From Chryseobacterium luquanense (GTDB taxonomy: Bacteria > Bacteroidota > Bacteroidia > Flavobacteriales > Weeksellaceae), in the NCBI RefSeq assembly GCF_026460945.1, contig NZ_JAOVZV010000019.1, positions 39,624-103,623 of the forward strand: a stretch of 64,000 nt of DNA, given 5' to 3'. Every line of letters starts with the position of its first letter. Position 1 is the first letter of the stretch. Both the position numbers and the translations under genes were made by a program. Below the pieces are notes generated by a model that had not been told where the DNA came from, searched no databases, and worked only from the letters and a program-made list of their open reading frames with translations. This document shows positions 26,767 through 35,013 of the stretch, piece after piece.

Positions 26767-26799
26767 AAATCCCCGACACTTACTAAGTAACGGGGATTT
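26767..26799. terminator. Bidirectional terminator
   Basis: AAATCCCCG / CGGGGATTT perfect arms, 15-nt loop, between the gene ending at 26737 (+) and bglX ending at 26818 (-). Confidence 0.8.
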
Positions 26800-26817
26800 G
26801 CTGTTAATATGATTAAA

Positions 26818-29079
26818 TTATTGTAGGGTAAATTTAACTTTAGTTTTAATAGCATCAGAAGAATTTCCGATTTGCGCTTCAAAATCTCCAGGTTCTGCAA
26901 CCCAGTCGTGCTTTTGAGCGTCAAAATAACTTAACGCCGATTTGTCGATAGTAAAGGTTACTTCTTTTTGTTCACCCGGATTTAAAAATACTTTTTCAAA
27001 ACCTTTCAACTCCTTTGCAGGGCGTTCAACAGATGATTTTACATCGGTAATATACAACTGTGCTACTTCAGCACCTGCTTTTTTACCGGTGTTTTTTACG
27101 GTTACTGTGAAAGTAATTTTATCATCCTGGTTCATCGTTGATTTATCTGCTTTTGCTTTTCCGAACTCAAAAGTGGTGTAGCTTAAACCATGACCAAAGC
27201 TGAATAATGGTTTGATCTTTTTGGTATCATGCCAACGGTAACCCACGAAGATACCTTCGTTGTATTTTATGTTGATCGGATTTTTCTGATCTTTTCCTTT
27301 TCCGGCAGCTAGCTCTTCTTTATTTCCGGGATATTCACCCATCGTATGAGCTGAATTATCTTCCAGTTTTACAGGAAATGTAAACGGAAGCTTTCCTGAA
27401 GGATTGGCATCACCAGACAAAACAGAAGCGATAGAATTCCCTGCTTCAGAACCCAAATACCAACCTTGAACAACAGACGGAACATCTTTAATCCACGGCA
27501 TTGCTACTGCATTTCCGCTTATTAAAACTACGGTGAAATTCTTATTTGCTTTTGCTAAAGCTGAAATTACGTTGTCTTGATTATACGGAAGTCCGTAGCT
27601 TTTTCTGTCATTTCCTTCGCTATCCTGAAAGTCGGACTTATTTAAACCACCTACAAAAATTACGTAGTCTGATTTCTTTGCCAATTCAACAGCTTCGTCC
27701 AATAATTCTTCAGGCGAACGGCTGTCTTTCAAATCCTGTCCGGATTTTACACCGTTGTATTCTCCACCGACATCCCCTACATAACCTCTTGCAAACTGCA
27801 CATCAGAACTTTTCCCAAACTTCGCTTTAATTCCGTCTAAAGGTAAAGTTTCGTATTTTACTTTTAATGAGGATGAACCTCCACCTACAGTCATTACTTT
27901 GATGGCATTCTCACCAATAACGGCAATTTTTTTAGCTTTATTGATGTCGATAGGAAGCACGTTGCCTTGGTTTTTCAACAAAACAATTCCTTCTTCACCG
28001 ATTTCTTTTGCGACTGCTTTATGTTCTTCAGACGCGATGTTTCCAAATGGTTTTTTGGTGTTCATCGTCGTTTTATAGGCTAAACGTAAAAGTCTAGTCA
28101 CTTTGTCGTCAAGCTCTGCAGTTCCTACTTTTCCTGATTTAATTAAATCTAAATAGGGTTTTGCTAAATAATAGTTGTCATACGCATTTCTTGTTCCGGC
28201 AGAAAGTCCGTTGGTCCAGCTTCCGAATTCTACATCTAATCCGTTGTGAATCGCTTGCTCAGTATTGTTTACTGCACCCCAGTCTGAAACCACCACGCCT
28301 TTGTATTTCCATTCTCCTTTCAGAATGTCATTTAAAAGATATTTGTTCTGGCTTGCGTACTGATTTTTGTACATATCATAAGCGCCCATAATCGTCCAAG
28401 AATCTCCCTCAGTTACAGCCGCTTTGAAAGGCGGAAGGTAAATTTCATACAACGTTCTGTCATCCACAATCACATTGCTCGTGTGACGGAACATTTCCTG
28501 ATTGTTTAAGGCAAAATGTTTCACAGAAGTGGCCACTCCGTTGGATTGCACTCCCTGAATGTACGGGACGACCATTTTAGAAGTCAGGTACGGATCTTCA
28601 CCCATGTATTCGAAGTTTCTTCCGTTCAAAGGTGTTCTGTAGATGTTGACTCCGGGTCCTAAAAGGATATCTTTCTTTCTGTATCTTGCTTCTTCACCTA
28701 ATGCCTTACCGTAGTTCCAGGACATTTTCTTATTCCATGTTGCGGATAGAGCAGTCAGGGCAGGGTAGGCGATAATAGAGTCATTCGTCCATCCGGCCTG
28801 ATCCCATTCATCCCACATTACTTCAGGGCGAACTCCATGCGGGCCGTCGGTTGTCCAGAATTCAGGGATTCCTAATCTTGGAACACCGGGCGAACTGAAC
28901 TTTGACTGTGCGTGAAGCATGGCAACTTTTTCTTCCAGTGTCATTCTGGAAATCGCATCCTGAATTCGCTGTTCGACAGGTTTAGATTCGTCTAAATAAA
29001 CAGGAGTGGTATTGGTTTGAGCCATTGCAGAGGCAGATATTAGCGTAAACAAACTTAAGAGTACAGTTTTCTTCAACAT
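26818..29079 (-). CDS. bglX: Periplasmic beta-glucosidase, GH3
   Basis: 753 residues with a signal peptide ending at AMAQ. It hydrolyses terminal beta-D-glucosyl residues. The GH3 N-domain has TTDGPHGVR, KHFALNNQE (187-195) and the nucleophile Asp266 in GVVVSDWGAV. The GH3 C-domain spans about 370-600 (GEEGIVLLKN, GGGSSSLKV). A fibronectin III-like domain ends the protein (about 660-750: VKNTGKKAGAEVAQLYI). It stands alone, with a good TTTG-N19-TATTTTTG promoter, and there is no SusCD pair nearby. Confidence 0.93.
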   Translation of the reverse strand: MLKKTVLLSLFTLISASAMAQTNTTPVYLDESKPVEQRIQDAISRMTLEEKVAMLHAQSKFSSPGVPRLGIPEFWTTDGPHGVRPEVMWDEWDQAGWTNDSIIAYPALTALSATWNKKMSWNYGKALGEEARYRKKDILLGPGVNIYRTPLNGRNFEYMGEDPYLTSKMVVPYIQGVQSNGVATSVKHFALNNQEMFRHTSNVIVDDRTLYEIYLPPFKAAVTEGDSWTIMGAYDMYKNQYASQNKYLLNDILKGEWKYKGVVVSDWGAVNNTEQAIHNGLDVEFGSWTNGLSAGTRNAYDNYYLAKPYLDLIKSGKVGTAELDDKVTRLLRLAYKTTMNTKKPFGNIASEEHKAVAKEIGEEGIVLLKNQGNVLPIDINKAKKIAVIGENAIKVMTVGGGSSSLKVKYETLPLDGIKAKFGKSSDVQFARGYVGDVGGEYNGVKSGQDLKDSRSPEELLDEAVELAKKSDYVIFVGGLNKSDFQDSEGNDRKSYGLPYNQDNVISALAKANKNFTVVLISGNAVAMPWIKDVPSVVQGWYLGSEAGNSIASVLSGDANPSGKLPFTFPVKLEDNSAHTMGEYPGNKEELAAGKGKDQKNPINIKYNEGIFVGYRWHDTKKIKPLFSFGHGLSYTTFEFGKAKADKSTMNQDDKITFTVTVKNTGKKAGAEVAQLYITDVKSSVERPAKELKGFEKVFLNPGEQKEVTFTIDKSALSYFDAQKHDWVAEPGDFEAQIGNSSDAIKTKVKFTLQ

Positions 29080-29103
29080 AAAAAACCTTTTATTGATTGC
29101 TTA

Positions 29104-29134
29104 CAAAAATAGGTAAAATAATTATTATCTCAAA
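29104..29134 (-). promoter_or_regulatory. bglX promoter
   Basis: Minus strand: TTTG (29131-29134), 19 bp, then TATTTTTG (29104-29111), a full match to the Bacteroidota -33/-7 layout, 24 bp before the bglX ATG. Confidence 0.65.
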
Positions 29135-29307
29135 TTGAGAAAATGAGTTTTCAGGGAAATGTTATTTTTAACCATGATGATGGTCAAGATTTTATGTTAG
29201 AAATCTGAGGTTTATAGATTTTTGCTTGAAAAGTTTATTTTAAATTAAAATAATTCCTCGTCCAAAGGATTGTGTGATAATTAAAATTTGAAACCGACTT
29301 TAAATCA

Positions 29308-29349
29308 AAAAACACCGTTTTGAGACAGATATTTTCTCGAAACGGTTTT
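29308..29349. terminator. Hairpin downstream of metQ
   Basis: AACACCGTTTTGAGA and TCTCGAAACGGTTTT pair over about 15 bp with two mismatches and a short loop, in the 380-bp gap between metQ (ends 29460) and bglX. It is about 110 bp past the metQ stop and could serve as its terminator. No gene is seen in the gap. Confidence 0.5.
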
Positions 29350-29459
29350 ATATACTCATAAATTCTTTTACCTGCCTGTCTTTTTATGCGCAAAATCTAC
29401 CTCTTCAGCGGAGAAGATTTTAAGTTCACTATCAGCTATCAACTATCAACCAAAAACTA

Positions 29460-30269
29460 TCAATTCCAGCCTTTTACAGCACCACCTTTGAAAATTTCTT
29501 TGGCTTTGTCTTCTACTTCTTTAGACTGATACGCTTTTAAAAAGTTCTTCACTTTTTCATCATTCTTATTGTCTTCTCGTGAAACTACAACATTCATGTA
29601 GGGAGAATCTTTATCTTCTTTAAAAATTCCGTTTTTGTTGGCGTCTAATCCGGCTTGTGCTGCGAAATTATTGTTGATAATGGCAATTACTACTTCTTTA
29701 TCATCTAAAACTCTCGGAAGTTGAGGAGCTTCAATTTCAAGAATTTTCAGCTGTTTTGGGTTTTCAGCGATGTCGGTTACTTTAGGCAATAATCCGATGC
29801 CGTCTTTTAATTTTAACAGCCTGTTTTTCTGTAAAAGAAGAAGAGAACGACCGCCGTTGGTTGGATCATTGGGAATTACAATCGTGCTTCCATTTTGAAG
29901 TTCACCAATGTTTTTTATCTTTTTTGAATAAGCGACAATCGGATAGACGAAAGTGTTTCCGATTACAGCTAATTTATACCCACGCTGTTTCGATTGTTCA
30001 TTAAGATACGGTACGTGCTGAAATGCGTTGGCATCAATATCACCATTGTTCAAAGCCTCATTCGGAACTACATAATCGTTAAATGAAACGAGTTCAACTT
30101 CAAGATTATATTTCTCTTTGGCTACTTTTTTTGCAGTTTCGGCAATCTCCTGTTCAGGCCCGGAAGTTATCCCGACTTTAATGAAATTAGGATCATTTTT
30201 TTTAGGTGAACTACACGCTCCGAATAACAAAAATCCAGCTGCAAGACCTAAAATTTTTATTTTTTTCAT
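29460..30269 (-). CDS. metQ: MetQ methionine-binding lipoprotein of the ABC importer
   Basis: 269 residues, NlpA/MetQ family. The lipobox LFGAC puts the lipidated Cys at 19. Mature features include VGITSGPEQEIAETAKKVA, DIDANAFQHVPYLNEQ and NDPTNGGRSLLLLQ, which are the ligand-binding hinge blocks of the family. It captures methionine (or its oxide or a related amino acid) for MetI/MetN. It is last in the EamA-metN-metI-metQ operon, 47 bp after metI, and therefore under the leader-peptide attenuator. Confidence 0.93.
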   Translation of the reverse strand: MKKIKILGLAAGFLLFGACSSPKKNDPNFIKVGITSGPEQEIAETAKKVAKEKYNLEVELVSFNDYVVPNEALNNGDIDANAFQHVPYLNEQSKQRGYKLAVIGNTFVYPIVAYSKKIKNIGELQNGSTIVIPNDPTNGGRSLLLLQKNRLLKLKDGIGLLPKVTDIAENPKQLKILEIEAPQLPRVLDDKEVVIAIINNNFAAQAGLDANKNGIFKEDKDSPYMNVVVSREDNKNDEKVKNFLKAYQSKEVEDKAKEIFKGGAVKGWN

Positions 30270-30316
30270 TGTAAATTATTTTTTTATTAACTGTATAACT
30301 ATAAAACTGTTTAAAC

Positions 30317-30973
30317 TCAACGATGATCAAACCTCTTCGCCAATCGGTCACCCGAAAACTGGATGATAAACACCAAAGCTACCAACAAGCCAAGCACAAG
30401 ATTCATAATCAAAGCATCATAACCGATATATCCGTATTGATACCCGATTTGTCCCAATCCACCTGCTCCGACCGCTCCACCCATGGCAGAATATCCGACC
30501 AAAGTGATTAAAGTAATCGTCGCATTATTGATCAATGAAGGCAAAGCTTCAGGCAGTAGAACTTTTTTAATAATCTGAAACGGTGTTGCTCCTAAAGCTC
30601 TTGCTGTTTCGATCAAACCATTTGGAATTTCCAAAAGACTGTTTTCAACTAATCTTGCGATAAATGGTGCTGCACCAATACTTAAAGGAACCAATGCTGC
30701 ATTCATTCCGATGGAAGTTCCTACCAGAGATCTTGTAAAGGGAATCATCCAGACAATCAGAATAATAAAAGGAATCGATCTGAAAATATTAACCAAAACC
30801 GACAGAATTCTATTGTAAATAGTATTCTCTAAAAGCTGTCCTTTTCTTGTAATAAAAAGTAGAATTCCAATAGGAAGACCAAGCACGAAACCGAAAAATC
30901 CTGATACAAAAGTCATGTAAACGGTTTCCCAGACTCCTTTTGAAAGAAGTGAAAGTACAGTATCACTAAGCAT
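30317..30973 (-). CDS. metI: MetI permease subunit
   Basis: 218 residues with five to six TM segments and the inner-membrane permease EAA loop (ETARALGATPFQIIKKVLLPEALPSL). Start MLSDTVLSLLSKGVWET is typical of MetI. It forms the channel for methionine uptake with MetN. Its start overlaps the end of metN by 8 bp, so expression is coupled. Confidence 0.93.
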   Translation of the reverse strand: MLSDTVLSLLSKGVWETVYMTFVSGFFGFVLGLPIGILLFITRKGQLLENTIYNRILSVLVNIFRSIPFIILIVWMIPFTRSLVGTSIGMNAALVPLSIGAAPFIARLVENSLLEIPNGLIETARALGATPFQIIKKVLLPEALPSLINNATITLITLVGYSAMGGAVGAGGLGQIGYQYGYIGYDALIMNLVLGLLVALVFIIQFSGDRLAKRFDHR

Positions 30974-31994
30974 ATCCTTTTAAAGTATTTTGAATGTTAT
31001 TCTGATTAAAGTAATAGATGGCTTTCTGATTTTCTTCACGTTCACCTTTCAAGTGTAGAAGAAGTTTTCCAAAATTGGAATCTCCCAAATATTCCACATC
31101 AGCTTTCAGAAGTTTGTATGGAATTTTATATTGATCGTAAATGATTGAAAGCAGTTCTTCAACGCTTATTTTTTCGTTTAATTCGATTTCAACCAGCGGA
31201 AAAAGTCCGGCTTGCGGCTCTTTCTGTAGTTTTTTGTTGAGTTCTTGCGGTATAGTCATAACACCTGAATTTAAAAATTGTTTGATGATAGGATTGTCTT
31301 TGTTCGAAATAATTTCGCTCAAAGTTCCTTTTGTTACTAATTGTCCTTTGTCGATGACGGCAACGTGGTTGCAGATCGCTTTGATGACTTCCATTTCGTG
31401 GGTGATCAGTAAAATCGTGATTCCCAAACGATGGTTGATGTCTCTCAGCAACTGCAAAATAGACTGCGTGGTTGCCGGATCCAACGCACTTGTCGCTTCG
31501 TCGCAGAGCAAGAGATAAGGATCGTTGGCTAAAGCTCTGGCAATGGCAACCCTTTGTTTTTGTCCGCCTGATAAGCTTTTCGGATAATCGCTTGCTTTAT
31601 CTTCCAGTCCTACGATTTTCAAAAGTTCATTTACTTTATCACGGATTTTTTCTTTACTTAAATTATCCAGTTCCAGTGGAAGTGCAATGTTTTCAAAAAC
31701 CGTTCTCGACGATAGCAAATTGAAATGCTGGAAAATCATCCCGATTTTTTTACGCTCTTTCGCCAATTGTTTTGATTTTAATTTTGTGAAATCGGTTCCG
31801 TTGATAATGATTTGTCCGTTATCCGGTCTTTCCAGAAGATTAACGGTTCTTATCAAAGTACTTTTTCCGGCTCCCGAAAATCCGATGATTCCTACGATAT
31901 TACCTTTTTCAATACTGAGATTTATATTATCTAAAGCTTTAAAAGACTGTTTTTTCTGATGAAAAGTCTTTGATATATTTTTAATTTCTATCAT
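30966..31994 (-). CDS. metN: MetN ATP-binding subunit
   Basis: 342 residues. Walker A GFSGAGKST (38-46), Q-loop IFQHFNLLSSRTVFENI, ABC signature LSGGQKQR (141-148), Walker B LLLCDEATSALDP, and switch His in LLITHEME. A C-terminal NIL domain (about 265-342) is the allosteric methionine-binding site known in MetN. The ATG lies 14 bp after the EamA stop. Confidence 0.95.
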   Translation of the reverse strand: MIEIKNISKTFHQKKQSFKALDNINLSIEKGNIVGIIGFSGAGKSTLIRTVNLLERPDNGQIIINGTDFTKLKSKQLAKERKKIGMIFQHFNLLSSRTVFENIALPLELDNLSKEKIRDKVNELLKIVGLEDKASDYPKSLSGGQKQRVAIARALANDPYLLLCDEATSALDPATTQSILQLLRDINHRLGITILLITHEMEVIKAICNHVAVIDKGQLVTKGTLSEIISNKDNPIIKQFLNSGVMTIPQELNKKLQKEPQAGLFPLVEIELNEKISVEELLSIIYDQYKIPYKLLKADVEYLGDSNFGKLLLHLKGEREENQKAIYYFNQNNIQNTLKGYA

Positions 31995-32008
31995 TATATT
32001 TTTTAAAA

Positions 32009-33007
32009 TTACATGGGTTGATAAGGTCTGCTGATTCTTCCGAAATGTCTTGCAACTCTTCTTATTTTTGCTTTTGAACGTTTTGAAAGTTTAAAATATT
32101 TGGTTACATTGGTTAATAAAACTCCGATTAAGATGATGGCTAATCCGTACAGTTGATTTCCGTTAATTGTTTGATTGGCAATGATAAATCCTGCAATAAC
32201 GGTTACGATTGGGTTGATATAAGTATGCGTACTTACGATGGCTGCAGGTTTTACCGATAAAAGCCAGATGTAAGAAATATAGGCGATAATTGATCCGAAG
32301 AAAATCAGAAATAATAAACCCAACCACGCCGAAATTGGAATTGTCGCCACTGAAAATCCTGTCCATTCACTTCTGAAGAAGGCTACAGCAAATGAAGCTA
32401 AACCTGCCACAATCAACTGCTGCGAAATATTCATAAAGGTCGAATGATCCGCAGGATTTTTCTTTGAATACAAAGATCCCAAAACCCAGGCAACCGAACT
32501 TAATGCTAAAACGATAAATGCAGTAATCCGAAGCGAAGAGCTTACATTTTCGGTGTGCGAGTTGACGCTTCCGTTTAAGAATAAAATCAGTCCGGCAAAT
32601 CCCAACAATAAGCCAATCGGAATAAATTTATCTGAAAAATAATAGCTCCAGTTTTTTTTATCGATTGCAATGAACCAGAAAGGACCTGTTGCAATCGTGA
32701 TGGCAGCTTCAGAAGCCGTAACATATTGTTCGCCCCAGGCGACAAGCCCTGTTCCGCCCGTCAGAATCAGAATTCCGGTGACTGCATTTTTCCACCAGTT
32801 TTTTAATGAATTGGCTTTTTCGCCTTTTGCTAATAAATAGCCGATCAATAAAATTCCTGCAGCGAAAAATCTTAATCCTGAAAGAATAAAAGGCGGAAAT
32901 CCGGTCAATCCGAATGATATGGCGAGGAAAGTGATTCCCCAAATGATATAAATATTGGCAAATGCTACAGGAACGAGCCATTTGTTTTTTAAATTAAAAG
33001 TACTCAT
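32009..33007 (-). CDS. EamA/DMT-superfamily transporter, first gene of the metNIQ operon
   Basis: 332 residues with ten predicted TM helices in two EamA halves; the second half has VSTHTYINPIVTVIAGFIIANQ. The C-terminus is basic (KRSKAKIRRVARHFG). DMT transporters export or import amino acids and other metabolites. Here the gene sits directly behind a Met/Cys-rich leader and attenuator and 14 bp ahead of metN, so I infer that it moves methionine, cysteine or a related sulphur compound. Family alone would not show this. Confidence 0.88.
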   Translation of the reverse strand: MSTFNLKNKWLVPVAFANIYIIWGITFLAISFGLTGFPPFILSGLRFFAAGILLIGYLLAKGEKANSLKNWWKNAVTGILILTGGTGLVAWGEQYVTASEAAITIATGPFWFIAIDKKNWSYYFSDKFIPIGLLLGFAGLILFLNGSVNSHTENVSSSLRITAFIVLALSSVAWVLGSLYSKKNPADHSTFMNISQQLIVAGLASFAVAFFRSEWTGFSVATIPISAWLGLLFLIFFGSIIAYISYIWLLSVKPAAIVSTHTYINPIVTVIAGFIIANQTINGNQLYGLAIILIGVLLTNVTKYFKLSKRSKAKIRRVARHFGRISRPYQPM

Positions 33008-33036
33008 GTTATTTTTTGTTTATCGGTTTTTGCAAA

Positions 33037-33068
33037 TAAAAAAGGCTCTACAACGTGGTAAAGCCTTT
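33037..33068 (-). terminator. Attenuator terminator of the EamA-metNIQ leader
   Basis: On the minus strand AAAGGCTTTAC and GTAGAGCCTTT form an 11-bp stem (one T-G pair) around CACGTT, followed by a T6-A-T3 run. It lies 28 nt past the leader-peptide stop and about 30 nt before the EamA ATG, so it would stop transcription before the operon. Its 5' arm contains TAAAGGC (33063-33069), which can pair instead with GCCTTTA inside the leader peptide (33117-33123), giving an antiterminator. Confidence 0.85.
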
Positions 33069-33095
33069 AAAAATATGTCATAATAAAAAGTAAGG

Positions 33096-33200
33096 TCATC
33101 CACTAAAATTCACATATAAAGGCATACAGCATTGCATCATCATATCATTGATGTTGATCATTTTCATTGTATTGTATCTGAAATTTGTTTTCATTTTCAT
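33096..33200 (-). CDS. Met/Cys-rich leader peptide of the EamA-metNIQ operon
   Basis: 34 codons from ATG at 33200 to TGA at 33096-33098. Eight are Met (1, 3, 12, 14, 20, 21, 22, 26); the core is DMMMQCCMPLYV with Cys24-Cys25. It lies between a TATATTTG promoter and an intrinsic terminator. The geometry is that of amino-acid attenuation: a ribosome held at Met20-22 would leave codons 26-28 free to pair with the terminator arm and let transcription continue. Passage of the ribosome masks them and lets the terminator form. I know no named family for it; the role is inferred from this arrangement. Confidence 0.8.
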   Translation of the reverse strand: MKMKTNFRYNTMKMININDMMMQCCMPLYVNFSG

Positions 33201-33220
33201 TTCCAAACTGATTACGAGTG

Positions 33221-33228
33221 CAAATATA
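33221..33228 (-). promoter_or_regulatory. Promoter -7 element of the EamA-metNIQ leader
   Basis: TATATTTG on the minus strand, about 20 bp before the leader-peptide ATG. No TTTG -33 is found; that position is taken by the palindrome at 33246-33266, so the promoter may be factor-dependent or repressed. Confidence 0.55.
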
Positions 33229-33245
33229 AAACATATATTTTTATT

Positions 33246-33266
33246 AGTCTACTTTTTTAGTAGACT
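33246..33266. promoter_or_regulatory. Perfect 8-5-8 palindrome, operator candidate
   Basis: AGTCTACT-N5-AGTAGACT (minus strand spacer AAAAA). It covers the -33 region of the leader promoter (18 bp upstream of the -7 element) and lies about 98 bp before the divergent gene at 33364. Size and symmetry suit a dimeric regulator, for instance an Rrf2-type sulphur regulator; that identity is a guess. Confidence 0.5.
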
Positions 33267-33363
33267 TTTTAATGATTCATATTTAAGCTTTTGATTTTTA
33301 GAGTTTTATTTTTTAAATTAAATTAATATTCATTTTTTATTTAAATTAAACTATTTTTAAAAC

Positions 33364-34110
33364 ATGAAAATTCAAATCATCAGCGATTTGCATCAGGAAT
33401 TCGGCTCCACTGAATTATCTTTTGATAATGCAGATGTTGTGGTTTTAGCAGGTGACGTTAATTTAGGAACGAAAGGAATTGAGTGGATCAAAACTCAAAT
33501 TCCAGGCAAGCCCATCATTTACGTTCTTGGAAATCATGAATATTACAAAGGTTCTTATCCGAAAACTTTAAATAAAATAAAAGAAGCTGCAAAAAATTCC
33601 AATGTATTTGTTCTGGAAGATTCTTTTGTAGATATTGAAGATGTAAGATTTCACGGAGCAACTTTGTGGACAGATTTTTCGATTTTTGGAAGTCCGATGG
33701 CTTATGGAAGTCTTTGCCAGACTCAGATGAATGACTATAAATTAATCAGAAGAGATCCTTCTTATTCTAAAATGAGATCTATTGATACCTTTAAAATTAA
33801 TCAATTTTCAAGACATTGGCTGAAAGAAAGTCTGGAAAAGTCAAAAGGAATGAAAAATATTGTGGTTACACATCATGCACCAAGTCTGCAATCTGTTCCT
33901 GAAGATTTTAAAAATGATCCGGTCACTTCGGCATATGCTTCCAATCTTGAAGATTTTATTGAAGAACATCAACCATTGTATTGGGTTCACGGACACATTC
34001 ACACGCCAGCAAGATATAAAATTGGTGAAACAGAAATTATCTGCAATCCGCATGGCTATATTACAGAAAAGTATAATGGCTATGAGAAAGAGTTGATGAT
34101 TGAAATTTAA
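33364..34110 (+). CDS. Metallophosphoesterase, calcineurin-like
   Basis: 248 residues. The metal-binding motifs are complete: D8-x-H10 (ISDLH), GD31 (VVLAGDV), GNH58E (YVLGNHEY), H170-H171 (VVTHHAP) and H209-G-H211-x-H213 (WVHGHIH). It is cytoplasmic. The substrate cannot be told; members act on nucleotides, phosphoproteins or nucleic acids. It is divergent from the EamA-metNIQ leader. Confidence 0.88.
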   Translation: MKIQIISDLHQEFGSTELSFDNADVVVLAGDVNLGTKGIEWIKTQIPGKPIIYVLGNHEYYKGSYPKTLNKIKEAAKNSNVFVLEDSFVDIEDVRFHGATLWTDFSIFGSPMAYGSLCQTQMNDYKLIRRDPSYSKMRSIDTFKINQFSRHWLKESLEKSKGMKNIVVTHHAPSLQSVPEDFKNDPVTSAYASNLEDFIEEHQPLYWVHGHIHTPARYKIGETEIICNPHGYITEKYNGYEKELMIEI

Positions 34111-34222
34111 TGCTACAACAATTTCATATGATGTTCCGGTTTAAAAAAATGTATATGATTTTTCAAAGTCCCGTAAAGTAAAAGCCTCCCATCTTCGTCT
34201 CTTTCAGCAAAGGTTTTAAGCC

Positions 34223-34786
34223 ATGGAAATTATGAAGAATACAAGCATTCAAAACGGGATTATTCTGATTCCCGATTTCAGTGGATTCACTGAATTTGTG
34301 TTCAATACAAAACTTTATACCGGAGAATATATTGTAAGACAACTACTTTCTATTTTGATTGACGTAAACAATCAGTATTTTGATATTTCTGAAATTGAGG
34401 GCGATGCGATTTTGTTCTATAAATACGACCAAAAGCCTTCCTACCAAAAAGTTTCTAAGATGCTTCGAAATATGAGAAATGCTTTCAATATGAAAATTCT
34501 GGAACTGAGCGAAATGTTGAATACCACCATCGAATTATCATTAAAATTTATCGTCCACTACGGAAAATTTACGCAATACAACATCGGAAGTTTCAAAAAA
34601 CTATACGGGAAACCCATTGTAGAAGCTCATCAAATGCTGAAAAATGATTTGGCTGAGCAACCTTCTTATGCTTTGTACAGTCATTCTTTTTTGGAGAATT
34701 CTCAGAAGGATGAAGCTGATTCAAATAAAGAACCGATGCAGGTATCAGAAGTAGGGGCGATTCAATATTTTGGAAATATAGAGTAG
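34223..34786 (+). CDS. DUF2652 protein, degenerate cyclase-like fold
   Basis: 187 residues. LIPDFSGFTEFVF opens the domain and ISEIEGDAILFYKY is the second conserved block, as in DUF2652 and in the start of class III nucleotidyl cyclase domains (D-x-x-G-F, then E-x-x-G-D). LKFIVHYGKFTQYNIG and KLYGKPIVEAHQML follow. The pattern suggests a cyclase-related fold; without the full catalytic set, activity is uncertain. An ATG at codon 4 (34232) is an alternative start. Confidence 0.75.
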   Translation: MEIMKNTSIQNGIILIPDFSGFTEFVFNTKLYTGEYIVRQLLSILIDVNNQYFDISEIEGDAILFYKYDQKPSYQKVSKMLRNMRNAFNMKILELSEMLNTTIELSLKFIVHYGKFTQYNIGSFKKLYGKPIVEAHQMLKNDLAEQPSYALYSHSFLENSQKDEADSNKEPMQVSEVGAIQYFGNIE

Positions 34787-35013
34787 TAAATTTATTTATT
34801 GTTATTTGCTTTAATACATTAGGCAAATTACAAAAACCGTTTTTATTACCAAGTGTCTTAATCTATAGTTTGATGATAATATGATGAAATGAAATAATCA
34901 GTCATTAGTATTATTTTTAAAACTAAATAGCAGAGGTTTTAATATGAACTAAATTTGGATGATTCCAAAAAAAATCCCGACTTTTGCACCCCTCTCAATA
35001 ATTCCGAATATTC

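Noticed and set aside
33008..33240. SAM-type riboswitch upstream of the methionine transporter
   Set aside because: I looked for the SAM-I multi-helix core and found none. The region is explained by a leader peptide plus a terminator/antiterminator pair.
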